64,000 nucleotides of DNA from Candidatus Methylophosphatis roskildensis (GTDB taxonomy: Bacteria > Pseudomonadota > Gammaproteobacteria > Burkholderiales > Rhodocyclaceae). The position numbers were made by a program, and so were the translations under genes. Positions 37,491 to 44,952 of this stretch are shown here, one piece after another; position 1 is the first letter of the stretch, and each line of letters opens with the position of its first letter. The notes below the pieces were generated by a model. It did not search any database, was not told where the DNA came from, and saw only the letters and a program-made list of their open reading frames with translations. The stretch is taken from contig JADJEV010000004.1 in NCBI GenBank assembly GCA_016708905.1, positions 992,001-1,056,000 of the forward strand. The letters run 5' to 3'.

Positions 37491-37942
37491 ATGTTCTTTG
37501 CGAAACTGTTTGAATTGACCCGCCAGGGGCCGATGGTGCTGGCCCTCAGCGCCGACGCGGCCTCGGGCCGGATGACCGTAAATGTCACGCCGGTTGCCGG
37601 CAAGGACGCTGCGGACGCGGCCTTGCGCAAACCGCTGACGCTGACCGGCACGCCGGCCGAATTCGATGCCGACTTCATTCCCTTGTTGGGCCAGTACCGC
37701 GAAGCACGGCGCACGCTCATCGAGCAGGCCGAGGCGACCGCCGAAGTGCTCGCGGCGGCCAAGCAGGCGCAGGTAGCCAAGGCCGCCGAGGCGACCGCCA
37801 AGGGGCGCAAGGCGCTGCCGCCCCCAAGAGCGCGGCGCAGTCGGCGGCACCGGCGGCGACGGCCGCAGTCTCGGCAGATGACGATGGTGATGCCGTCGTC
37901 AAGGGCGACGAGCCGGCTTCTGACGACAACCTCTTCGGCTGA
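37491..37942 (+). CDS. PRTRC system protein E (apparent frameshift)
   Basis: Starts MFFAKLFELTRQGPMVLALS at 37491 after GAAGGGAATACCG. The first ~110 residues look native (FDADFIPLLGQYREARRTLI, then a coiled Ala-rich helix). At the C run at 37821-37825 one C seems missing: in the next frame the tail reads KSAAQSAAPAATAAVSADDD and ends ...ASDDNLFG followed by a stop at 37940, a sensible acidic end. As read, the uninterrupted frame instead continues into protein C, producing a fused 230-codon frame. A hairpin GCCCCGTA/TACGGGGC (37435-37459) precedes the gene. Function unknown; part of the PRTRC operon. Confidence 0.8.
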
Positions 37943-37973
37943 GACAGCCTCACTTCAAGACAAGGAACACGAC

Positions 37974-38183
37974 ATGGCACTGGTTGCACAGAGCGTCGAG
38001 CGGAAATTCACATTTCAGGGGATCGAACTGGACGACCCAGGACTCCACCCGAGCCCGGAACAGGTCCGGGATCTGTACTCGGCGGCATACGCCGAACTCA
38101 CCACAGCGGAAGTCATCAGTCATGGCATTGAAAACGGCAAGCAAACCTTCGAGTTCCAGAAAAAGGTCGGCGACAAAGGTTGA
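37974..38183 (+). CDS. PRTRC system protein C, ubiquitin-like
   Basis: 69 residues, MALVAQSVERKFTFQGIELD to the end FQKKVGDKG, start after AAGGAACACGAC. Size and pattern fit PRTRC protein C, which is grouped with the prokaryotic ubiquitin-like (beta-grasp) proteins. The C terminus is exposed and ends in Gly without any extension, as required for activation by an E1-like enzyme; there is a single terminal Gly rather than Gly-Gly. E1-like ThiF, E2-like protein B and JAB-type protein A are encoded downstream in the same operon. Conjugation activity is inferred, not shown by sequence. Confidence 0.82.
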   Translation: MALVAQSVERKFTFQGIELDDPGLHPSPEQVRDLYSAAYAELTTAEVISHGIENGKQTFEFQKKVGDKG

Positions 38184-38303
38184 ACGCAAGCGTGCCGCCT
38201 TCCGCGCGTGGCTCGTGTCCCTCGCGGAAGGTGGCACGGACGGAGCGCAACAGCGTCTCTACGAACGGGCCGGAAGCCGATCAGCGAACAAGGTAGCCAA
38301 CAC

Positions 38304-39410
38304 ATGGAAGACCATCTGCAGCGACACCCGGTCCGGACGGGAGCACAGCGCGCCGCGCATCGCGGCCGACTGGCGCAGTCTCGCGCCACTGCCCTAAGCC
38401 GCTGCGTGCTCGCCGATGGCGTGCCGGCGCAACTGACCTGCCGGCACGACGGCGCGGGCGTCGCCCGGTTTGCGCTGCTGCTGCTCGATACCGGCATCCT
38501 GCCGCCGAAACGATGGGTGCGCTCGGAGCGTCGGCTCAAGCAAGCGTGTGCCGAGAGCTTCTCGGAGTGGATCGGGACGCAGACCGGCCCGTTGCAGGTG
38601 TTGCAGCCGAGGTTCGGTGCCCAAATCCGGGTCCACATGGGTTCGGGCGGGCCGGAGCACTCGCTGACGCTCGGGTGGGCCTCGGACAAGACGGCGTGGA
38701 TCACCATCGGTCCGTGCATCCGCGTACTCGAAGCCCTGCATCCGGGCCTCGGGCGAACGGTCATGCACGCGCTTCATCGGGGCGGATTCAACTCGATCCC
38801 GATCTTCTCGTTCGACTACCAGCTCGACATCTGCGAGTGCTACTTCTGGGGCGGCTGTACCAGCGAGCGGGAATACCTGGAGGCGTTCGGCCTCGACGAG
38901 GACGAGGCCGAGGGCTATCTGTCCGAGGTCCTGTCGCGCGAGGACGTTTTGCGGGAGACGCCCGAGGACGTGTTTCGGCAGATGCGCGGCCCGGCCATTC
39001 CCGACGAATCACTTCGGGAGATTGCGGACGGTAGTCTGCTCTATGCGGTCAGGCGCATCGCCGAACTGCTGCTCGATGTCGGCAGGATCGGGACCGTCGG
39101 CATTGCCGAGGGGTTTCACGACCATCACAGGGACCAAGGTGGCGAGTTCGTGGGATTCGGTGCGATCGTGCAGTGGTCCGATTCCGATCTGACCGGCGAA
39201 GTCGCCGAGCGGTACGGCGGCGCGGCCTGCGAAAGCGGTACGGACTATTGGGATGCCGGATCGGTCGGCGTCGATATCGAGGATAGCGAAGACTTTGCAC
39301 GGACCCTCGATGAACTGCGGCCGATGCTTCGACTGATCCGGATTCTGGACGAGTTGCTCTGGCTCGCTTCCGATCCAGAATGGTCCATAGAGACATTGGA
39401 GCAACCATGA
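38304..39410 (+). CDS. PRTRC system protein F
   Basis: About 368 residues if started at ATG 38304 (MEDHLQRHPVRTGAQRAAHR); an upstream start at 38208 is open but has a non-coding look. The body has LCDTGIL-like hydrophobic patches (ARFALLLLDTGILPPKRW), FNSIPIFSFDYQLDICECYF and a long acidic stretch EAFGLDEDEAEGYLSEVLSR. It overlaps the protein B gene by ATGA. Position and length match PRTRC protein F; its biochemical role is unknown. Confidence 0.8.
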   Translation: MEDHLQRHPVRTGAQRAAHRGRLAQSRATALSRCVLADGVPAQLTCRHDGAGVARFALLLLDTGILPPKRWVRSERRLKQACAESFSEWIGTQTGPLQVLQPRFGAQIRVHMGSGGPEHSLTLGWASDKTAWITIGPCIRVLEALHPGLGRTVMHALHRGGFNSIPIFSFDYQLDICECYFWGGCTSEREYLEAFGLDEDEAEGYLSEVLSREDVLRETPEDVFRQMRGPAIPDESLREIADGSLLYAVRRIAELLLDVGRIGTVGIAEGFHDHHRDQGGEFVGFGAIVQWSDSDLTGEVAERYGGAACESGTDYWDAGSVGVDIEDSEDFARTLDELRPMLRLIRILDELLWLASDPEWSIETLEQP

Positions 39411-40126
39411 CCATTCCATTTTGCATCGGCGAATCCCGCCCGCAGCCGCTCACGCCGACCCATGCGGTGATTCTCTACGAAGGGGCGGACCGGGCGATCG
39501 CCACGCTTCACCGGGTTCGCTGCGATGACAAGTCGACGCCGACGATCCTCGCCGGCAAGCCGCTCACTCTCGGCATGAGCCGCAGGATTCTCCGGGCACT
39601 GAGTCGCAACGGGACGGGCGGCAGCTTCCTGCCCGCGTGCGTGCTCATGGCGAGCGGAGACGCCCTCATGTGGTACGAGCCGCCGATGATGCGCCACCTG
39701 GGGTTCAAGCAGTCGACCCATGCCCCGGCACGTTCTGCGGGGACGTTCGCGGCGCGCGTGCCGACACCCGGCGTCATCTTTCTGGTCGATGGTGCACGGT
39801 GGCTCGTGATGGCCTACCGGGGCGACGGGCGCCCGACACCGGACGCGCCGACCCTCAACACCTACGAGGACGGGTCGATCTGCGCGGGCAACGTCAAGAC
39901 GCCGGCGAGCACCGCCGCCGAGCGCATTCAGGCGTGGAGCGACGCTTTCTGGCGCAGCAACTTCACCCATGCCAACTACGACGGGGTGGTCGACTACCAA
40001 GGGGATGCGGCCACGCTCTGGCAGGACGCACGCGACGGGCGTTTCGGTGAGCGCTTCCCCGATCACGTTCTCAAGCCCTACGACCGGACCGTGGGCCAAT
40101 ATCTCGAAACATTGCGAAAGGCATAA
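39407..40126 (+). CDS. PRTRC system protein B, E2-like
   Basis: 239 residues, MTIPFCIGESRPQPLTPTHA, start overlapping the protein F stop (ATGA). After a beta-rich N-terminal half it has VIFLVDGARWLVMAYRGD and then TYEDGSICAGNVKTP, placing a Cys at residue 159 like the catalytic Cys of prokaryotic E2-type (Prok-E2_D) proteins; the segment after it (FWRSNFTHANYDG) is characteristic of the PRTRC B family. E2-type enzymes carry an activated ubiquitin-like protein on Cys. The gene lies 2 bp before protein A. Confidence 0.85.
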   Translation: MTIPFCIGESRPQPLTPTHAVILYEGADRAIATLHRVRCDDKSTPTILAGKPLTLGMSRRILRALSRNGTGGSFLPACVLMASGDALMWYEPPMMRHLGFKQSTHAPARSAGTFAARVPTPGVIFLVDGARWLVMAYRGDGRPTPDAPTLNTYEDGSICAGNVKTPASTAAERIQAWSDAFWRSNFTHANYDGVVDYQGDAATLWQDARDGRFGERFPDHVLKPYDRTVGQYLETLRKA

Positions 40127-40128
40127 CG

Positions 40129-40809
40129 ATGCAAACACTCAGTCGCGAGGATCAACTGGTCCTCGACCAGTTGCCGGCCGTGATGGTGCCGCCGACCTCT
40201 GTACTCCCGAGGCTGGACAAGAACGGACAGCGACTGCTGATGGCAAGGGACGGCACCTACCTCGAAGTCCGACGCGACTGGCTCTACGCGGTTCGCCGCT
40301 GCGCCACGTTCCGGGAAGGCCTGCAGGTTCCATATGGACGGATTCTCGAAACCATCGAGCTTGCCGGCCGGACCGTTCCGCGCGATCTGATCGAGGCGTT
40401 CATCGCCGAAGCGCGGTTCGTCAGTCCGCTGGAAATCGGTGCTGTGGTGACCTACGACTTCGAAAGCAGCGAATGGGCACTGCGTATGAACCGGTCGGTG
40501 TCGGCAACGGCTTCCGCACTGAGCTATGAGATTGTCCCGCTCGGCAGAGCCGAGCGCCGGGTCGTGGACATCCATTCCCACGGTGAGTCGGCCGCATTCG
40601 TCAGCGAGAAGGACCGAAAGGACACGGCAGGCGCCACCGCCGTCGTGATCGTGGTCGGCCAGCTCGACCGAGACACGCCAGACGTGAAGGCCTACCTGTA
40701 CTTGCACGGCATGTGCATGCCGTTACCCTGGAACGAATGCAAGGAAACGTCAGACTGTGGAGACGAGGATACCAATGGACGAATCGAAGTCGGACTCGAT
40801 CAACAGTGA
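40129..40809 (+). CDS. PRTRC system protein A, JAB/JAMM-domain
   Basis: 226 residues. The C-terminal half has a complete JAMM motif DIHSHGESAAFVSEKD: His149, His151, Ser159 and Asp162 with the exact HxHx7Sx2D spacing. JAMM proteases with ubiquitin-like systems trim precursors or remove conjugates. The N-terminal 100 residues are specific to the PRTRC A family. The start at 40129 follows the protein B stop by 2 bp; its 3' end overlaps the ThiF gene by 35 nt. Confidence 0.88.
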   Translation: MQTLSREDQLVLDQLPAVMVPPTSVLPRLDKNGQRLLMARDGTYLEVRRDWLYAVRRCATFREGLQVPYGRILETIELAGRTVPRDLIEAFIAEARFVSPLEIGAVVTYDFESSEWALRMNRSVSATASALSYEIVPLGRAERRVVDIHSHGESAAFVSEKDRKDTAGATAVVIVVGQLDRDTPDVKAYLYLHGMCMPLPWNECKETSDCGDEDTNGRIEVGLDQQ

Positions 40810-41572
40810 ACTCTTGGCCAAGCGCGTGCATGTCGCGGTGGCGGGCGTCGGCGGCAACGGGGCGCAGGTCGTCGCGCTGCTGGCCCGACTCAATCTCGCG
40901 CTGCTGGCCCTCGGCCACCCGCACGGCCTGTACGTGCTCGCCTACGATCCGGACACGGTGAGCGAGGCCAACGTCGGCCGGCAGCTTTGGTCACCCAGCG
41001 ACGTAGGCGAGAACAAGGCCATCGTCGCCATCGAGCGCACCAACCTGTTCTATGGCCTCGATTGGGACGCGGAACCCGCGCTCTACACGGGCGAGGCCTG
41101 CGACATCCTGATCTCCTGCGTTGATACGCGAGGCGCGCGGCAATCCTTCGCCAAGGCCATCCAGCGTGGCTTGGGCCCTCGCTACTACTGGCTGGACATG
41201 GGCAACGAGGAATCCATCGGCCAATGCTGCCTTGGGGAAGTGACGAGGGCGTATGCGCGGAGGGCGGCCAGTGCGCCACGGCTTCCGCTGGCAACGGAAC
41301 TCTTTCCGGCGCTCAGCAGCAAGGCGAAGGAGGACAACACCCATTCTTGCTCACTGCGGATATCGCTTCAGTCGCAGGGACTGTTCGTCAACGACTTCGT
41401 TGCACGCTGCAGCATGCAGATTCTCTACAAGCTCTTCACGAAGGGGCGGATCGGCTATCACGGCGCGTTCCTGAATCTGGAGAGCCTGCGCATGAGTCCG
41501 ATTCCGATCGATCCGGTCGTGTGGGGTTGTATCGGCTATGCCGGGCCTGCGGAGGAGAGGATTGCGGCGTGA
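40775..41572 (+). CDS. PRTRC system ThiF/E1-like protein
   Basis: 265 residues from ATG 40775 (MDESKSDSINSELLAKRVHV). Rossmann ATP-binding motif VAGVGGNGAQVV (residues 22-33), then DPDTVSEANVGRQLWSPSDV with the Asp, Asn and Arg expected of E1-like adenylating enzymes, and ISCVDTRGARQ. Candidate catalytic or zinc cysteines occur in IGQCCLGE, HSCSLRIS and WGCIGYAG. ThiF/E1 enzymes adenylate the C-terminal Gly of a ubiquitin-like protein. It is the last gene of the cassette. PRTRC protein D, sometimes found with these genes, is not visible in the window. Confidence 0.88.
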   Translation: MDESKSDSINSELLAKRVHVAVAGVGGNGAQVVALLARLNLALLALGHPHGLYVLAYDPDTVSEANVGRQLWSPSDVGENKAIVAIERTNLFYGLDWDAEPALYTGEACDILISCVDTRGARQSFAKAIQRGLGPRYYWLDMGNEESIGQCCLGEVTRAYARRAASAPRLPLATELFPALSSKAKEDNTHSCSLRISLQSQGLFVNDFVARCSMQILYKLFTKGRIGYHGAFLNLESLRMSPIPIDPVVWGCIGYAGPAEERIAA

Positions 41573-41634
41573 TCTGATCGGCGCTGCCGGTCCTGAAAGG
41601 CGCATTGCGACCTGTGACATGTCCAGAATGATGC

Positions 41635-41640
41635 TATAGT
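41635..41640 (+). promoter_or_regulatory. Probable extended -10 of the second Xre/RES operon
   Basis: TGCTATAGT provides an extended -10 (TGnTATAGT) about 30 bp before the start at 41670; GTGACA 15 bp upstream is a weak -35 candidate. Confidence 0.4.
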
Positions 41641-41669
41641 CCGCATATAACTAGACGAGAGGAATTTCC

Positions 41670-42269
41670 ATGCCAGCCGCTGCGAAACCGTCCCAGGCCC
41701 CCAAAAGACGCGCGGCAAAGACGCCGCTGCCAAGATTGGCTGCAAAAAAGACACAGTTACCCGGATCGGTTCGGGGAAAGATGGTCACTGAGCAGCAAAG
41801 GAAGGTGCGTGTAACGCCCTTGAGCGACGAGATCGCAGTAATCATCGATCGCGTGAACGCCGCCACGCCGATTGAGATCGTGGAGATCGAGCGGTCCGGC
41901 ATCCCAGGTCCGATGATCAAGGAACTCTCGACGCGGTTGGATCTGCCGATGGCCCGCATGTTCAGCATACTCGGCATCCCCAAGGCCACAGCAGAGAAGA
42001 AGGCGGCGGCCAATGAACGGGTCACAGGGCAAGGCGGCTACGCGGCGATCGGCATGCTGCGCCTACTCGGAATCGCGCAAGAAATGGCGGCCAACAGTAC
42101 GTCCGAGGCAGCCAAGGGGTTCGATGCCGCGCGCTGGCTCGGACAGTGGCTCGAACACCCGCAGCCGGCGCTCGGCGGCAGAAAGCCAGCCGAGTTCGTC
42201 GATACACCGAGCGGTGTCCAGATCGTGGCGCGCGTGTTGGGTGCCATTGAAAGCGGGGCGTATCAGTGA
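41670..42269 (+). CDS. Xre/MbcA/ParS-type antitoxin, second pair
   Basis: 199 residues, MPAAAKPSQAPKRRAAKTPL, start after GAGAGGAATTTCC. A basic, disordered N terminus of about 55 residues precedes an HTH region (PMIKELSTRLDLPMARMFSI) and the C-terminal antitoxin domain (AKGFDAARWLGQWLEHPQPA, ending AIESGAYQ). It overlaps the RES gene by GTGA. It is longer and different from the antitoxin at 23.3 kb. It lies just after the PRTRC operon and probably helps maintain the element. Confidence 0.9.
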   Translation: MPAAAKPSQAPKRRAAKTPLPRLAAKKTQLPGSVRGKMVTEQQRKVRVTPLSDEIAVIIDRVNAATPIEIVEIERSGIPGPMIKELSTRLDLPMARMFSILGIPKATAEKKAAANERVTGQGGYAAIGMLRLLGIAQEMAANSTSEAAKGFDAARWLGQWLEHPQPALGGRKPAEFVDTPSGVQIVARVLGAIESGAYQ

Positions 42270-42745
42270 AGTTGTGGCGAATTGCCACAGAAACCCGCAA
42301 ATACCGTGCAACTGATCTGAGCGGAGCCGCAGCCGCCGCCCACCCAGGTCGATGGAATGACGAAAAGGAACCGGTTGTCTATTGCGCGCCAACGATCGCA
42401 ATGGCGGTGCTGGAGACCGCCGCCCACGTCAATGACGCCGGATTTCCGCTCAATCGCTATCTGATAGAGATCGACGTTCCGGATACCGTCTGGACGCAGC
42501 GCGAGGTGCTCGATCGGGCCACATTGCCACCCACATGGTCAGCAATCCCCGCGGGCGCTGCCAGCGTTGCAATCGGATCCGACTGGTTAACTTCTCTTAG
42601 ATCCCCGATTCTTCTGGTGCCTTCGGTCATCGTGCCCGAGGAACACGCCGCACTGATCAATCCACGGCATCCGGACGCCGCAAGCGTCAAAGCAAAGGTC
42701 ATTCGGCTGTTCGAATACAACCGGCTCTTTCGCGCACCCGAATAA
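42266..42745 (+). CDS. RES-domain toxin, second pair
   Basis: 159 residues, starting MKLWRIATETRKYRATDLSG (GTG start inside the antitoxin stop). The RES residues are clear: WRIA, HPGRWNDEKEPVVYCAPT, AMAVLETAAH and later RSPILLVPSVIVPEEHAALI with INPRHPDA. RES toxins hydrolyse NAD+. Canonical length and intact motifs suggest an active toxin. Confidence 0.92.
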   Translation: MKLWRIATETRKYRATDLSGAAAAAHPGRWNDEKEPVVYCAPTIAMAVLETAAHVNDAGFPLNRYLIEIDVPDTVWTQREVLDRATLPPTWSAIPAGAASVAIGSDWLTSLRSPILLVPSVIVPEEHAALINPRHPDAASVKAKVIRLFEYNRLFRAPE

Positions 42746-42837
42746 GGGGGATTCTTGCAGTCTAAATGACCCGATGCAAATGCCGATGTTATTATCCCAG
42801 TTCAGCAAAACCATCAGACCTCAGAGGGAAATTACCA

Positions 42838-43083
42838 ATGGCTAAGACAAATGTCGCGGGCGCCTCCAACAACAACGGTAACAAAGGGAAGAAACCGACG
42901 GCGGCGAGCACAAAGAAAGCTGTCGTCGCAGCACAACCGGAACGTGTGGTTTTGAACGTCGAGGTCAAGAAGACGACGCGGGCCGGCCTCAATCGCCTGA
43001 AGTTGCTCCTGGGAATGCCGAATCAGGGCGCGGTTCTGGAAAAACTGATCCGCGATGGGCTCGCGGCGGCGAAGGCTCGCTAG
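42838..43083 (+). CDS. Small RHH-like DNA-binding protein
   Basis: 81 residues from ATG 42838 (MAKTNVAGASNNNGNKGKKP) after AGAGGGAAATTACC. The first 35 residues are Lys/Ala/Asn-rich and disordered; the last 45 (RVVLNVEVKKTTRAGLNRLK, then LLLGMPNQGAVLEKLI) fit a ribbon-helix-helix fold. Such proteins act as plasmid or operon repressors or antitoxins. It stands alone, without an obvious toxin partner, close to the PRTRC and RES modules; a ParG-like role in partition is possible. Confidence 0.75.
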   Translation: MAKTNVAGASNNNGNKGKKPTAASTKKAVVAAQPERVVLNVEVKKTTRAGLNRLKLLLGMPNQGAVLEKLIRDGLAAAKAR

Positions 43084-43354
43084 CTTTCCTTCCATCTCGG
43101 AGCGAATTGGTGAAATTGTTGGAAGCCGCCGTGGATTCAATAGTTGCCTACGTTCGACGCTGCCTGCGCATGTCCTCCATGTTTTTCCGACACCGAGTGA
43201 GTTGGCGCAGCGTCCTTGCGTCCGCGCCAGGTCGCGGTCTGTGTTGTCGGTGGAGGCATGGTGTTTTGCGACGTTCGCGACGAAGCCGTCTTCTTCGGAC
43301 AATGCAGGTCGAAATAGAGGGCTAACAACGATCCGGCATGCCAAAAAGGCAAAA

Positions 43355-43376
43355 CCCTCTGGCATGTGCCAGAGGG
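43355..43376 (-). terminator. Rho-independent terminator (minus strand)
   Basis: CCCTCTGGCA and TGCCAGAGGG form a perfect 10-bp stem; on the minus strand it is followed by TTTTGCCTTTTT. It ends the transcription unit of the small gene at 43521-43792. Confidence 0.85.
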
Positions 43377-43520
43377 TCGCAGGATTGATCAATCAGCGGG
43401 TGCGGATTGCTCTTCGATCGACAGGATGATCGAATCGGGGAAACAGCGCGCCTCACCGCCCGGGTGTTGCACACAGTCCCGCCAAGGGCGAGACCTTCTA
43501 CATGCCGTCGCAGCCTGAGG

Positions 43521-43792
43521 CTACGCGGCGTCCGGCTCCGATTCCGTCGGATTCTCGGATTGGATCGACCGCAGCGGTGGGAACGGGAACACGTTGTCGC
43601 GTACGGGACTGACTTGCGCCGGCTCGAACGGACGATCGAGACTGAGCAGGATTTCCTCCGAATACGCCTTGTCCTCGCCCTCGAGCGAGGGAAGGTGGTC
43701 CTCGATGATCTGCTGGCCAGGCGGACTGCCTCAGCGATCGCAGACGCTGCGGCGCGCTTCATCTGCGCCGGCTCACTCTTACCAATATTCAT
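43521..43792 (-). pseudogene. Small unknown gene with an apparent frameshift
   Basis: Starts MNIGKSEPAQMKRAAASAIA at 43792 after GGAGATGGATT. Near 43715-43730 the coding-like frame switches: the continuing sensible translation is QQIIEDHLPSLEGEDKAYSE followed by EILLSLDRPFEPAQVSPVRD and a stop at 43521, in another frame. One base seems lost or two gained. A strong terminator follows, which supports a once-real gene of about 90 codons. No family recognised. Confidence 0.55.
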
Positions 43793-43989
43793 AATCCATC
43801 TCCAGTGATGTGACGGTCGGAAATACTCCCGACCAGGTCTTGGCAATGCCATCCGACTTACACTTTCCCCGAAAGCCAAAGGGCAGGACCTCGACGCTCA
43901 CGGAAACGGACCCACTTGTGCTCATCAGAACGGACCCAGGAAGTGCGCGGTGTTATGCCAGGAGAGGGGTCAAGGGGACCGTGGAATAA

Positions 43990-44163
43990 ATGCGGCGGTT
44001 TTATCGCCGCGTTTATGCCGCGAAAGCCCCTTGACGCCGCGGATGGCAGATACGCTCGGGGCAGCGCCGGGGATGGGTTTTTATCATCCCCGGCGCCTGC
44101 CTCCCGGGGAGGGTGGGGTCTGGGGCGAGGCCCCAGGGTTTGCCAAACGGATAGTGCTGCGGA
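43990..44163. other. Non-coding tail of the second IS21 unit
   Basis: Short stretch with CCCCGGCGCTG-type GC-rich repeats and no gene; the IS left end should lie here or up to about 100 bp to the left. Confidence 0.3.
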
Positions 44164-44952
44164 CTAGTTTGAGGAGTTGGGCGAGCGTCGCGCAGATTTG
44201 GACGGACTCTTGGTAGGCGGGGATGAGGGCGGCTCAGGTGTGCGCAGGGACGGGCCGTCGATGCGGATGGTGATGCAGCGATGCTGAAGACGGTCGAGCA
44301 AGGCGTCGACGAGGGGTTTGTTGGCGACCAACTCGTACCAGGCGGTGGGTTCCAGATTCGTCGTGATGACGGTGGAAACCCGACCGTAGCGCTGGTCCAT
44401 CAGGCGGAAGAAGGCATTGGACTGCTCGGGTTTGAGGCTGAGGTAACCCAGTTCATCGATCAGCAAGGGTTGGAAGCGGGCGAGCTGCGCGAGCAGCTTC
44501 GGTGTCGAGCGATCGGCGAGCGAGGCATAGAGCTCGTCGAGCAGCAACTGGGCATTGTAGAAGCGGCCGGGGTGACCGTTGAGGCAAGCCTCGCGCAGCA
44601 GGGCGATGGCAATTCCGGTCTTGCCGGTACCGGGCGGACCGATGAGCAGGATGTTCTCGTTACGGCGCAGGAAGTCCAGTCCGGCCAAGGCGCGGATCTG
44701 GCCACGATCGACCCCGGGCTGGCGCTCGAAGGGGAACGAGTCGAGCGTCCAGCGCCAGGGGAGTTTGGCCTGCGTCAGGCGGTAAGCCAGGCTCTGCTCA
44801 CGGCGATGGGCCTGTTCGGCGGCCAACAATCGCCAGAGGACTTCTGCAGGTGGTGAGCCTTCGCGTTCGGCCCGATCGAGTTCGGCCTCCAGTGCGGCCT
44901 TGATGCCGCGCAGGCGCAGTTGGGCGAGTTGTTCGTGGAGTTGATCACGCAT
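44164..44952 (-). CDS. istB: IstB-like ATPase of the ParB-associated IS21 unit
   Basis: 262 residues from ATG 44952 (MRDQLHEQLAQLRLRGIKAA), overlapping istA by 8 bp. Walker A IGPPGTGKTGIA near residue 104, Walker B LLIDELGYL, and VITTNLEPTAW as sensor. The C-terminal 35 residues are Ser/Pro/Lys-rich. IstB ATPases direct IstA to its target. It is clearly diverged from the IstB at 8.3 kb, so the two IS21 units are independent. Confidence 0.92.
   Translation of the reverse strand: MRDQLHEQLAQLRLRGIKAALEAELDRAEREGSPPAEVLWRLLAAEQAHRREQSLAYRLTQAKLPWRWTLDSFPFERQPGVDRGQIRALAGLDFLRRNENILLIGPPGTGKTGIAIALLREACLNGHPGRFYNAQLLLDELYASLADRSTPKLLAQLARFQPLLIDELGYLSLKPEQSNAFFRLMDQRYGRVSTVITTNLEPTAWYELVANKPLVDALLDRLQHRCITIRIDGPSLRTPEPPSSPPTKSPSKSARRSPNSSN

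Noticed and set aside
38122..38397. Plus-strand frame MALKTASKPSSSRKRSATKV between PRTRC C and F
   Set aside because: Overlaps protein C in another frame, has no ribosome site and is Ser/Arg-rich; it could be a small gene but support is insufficient.
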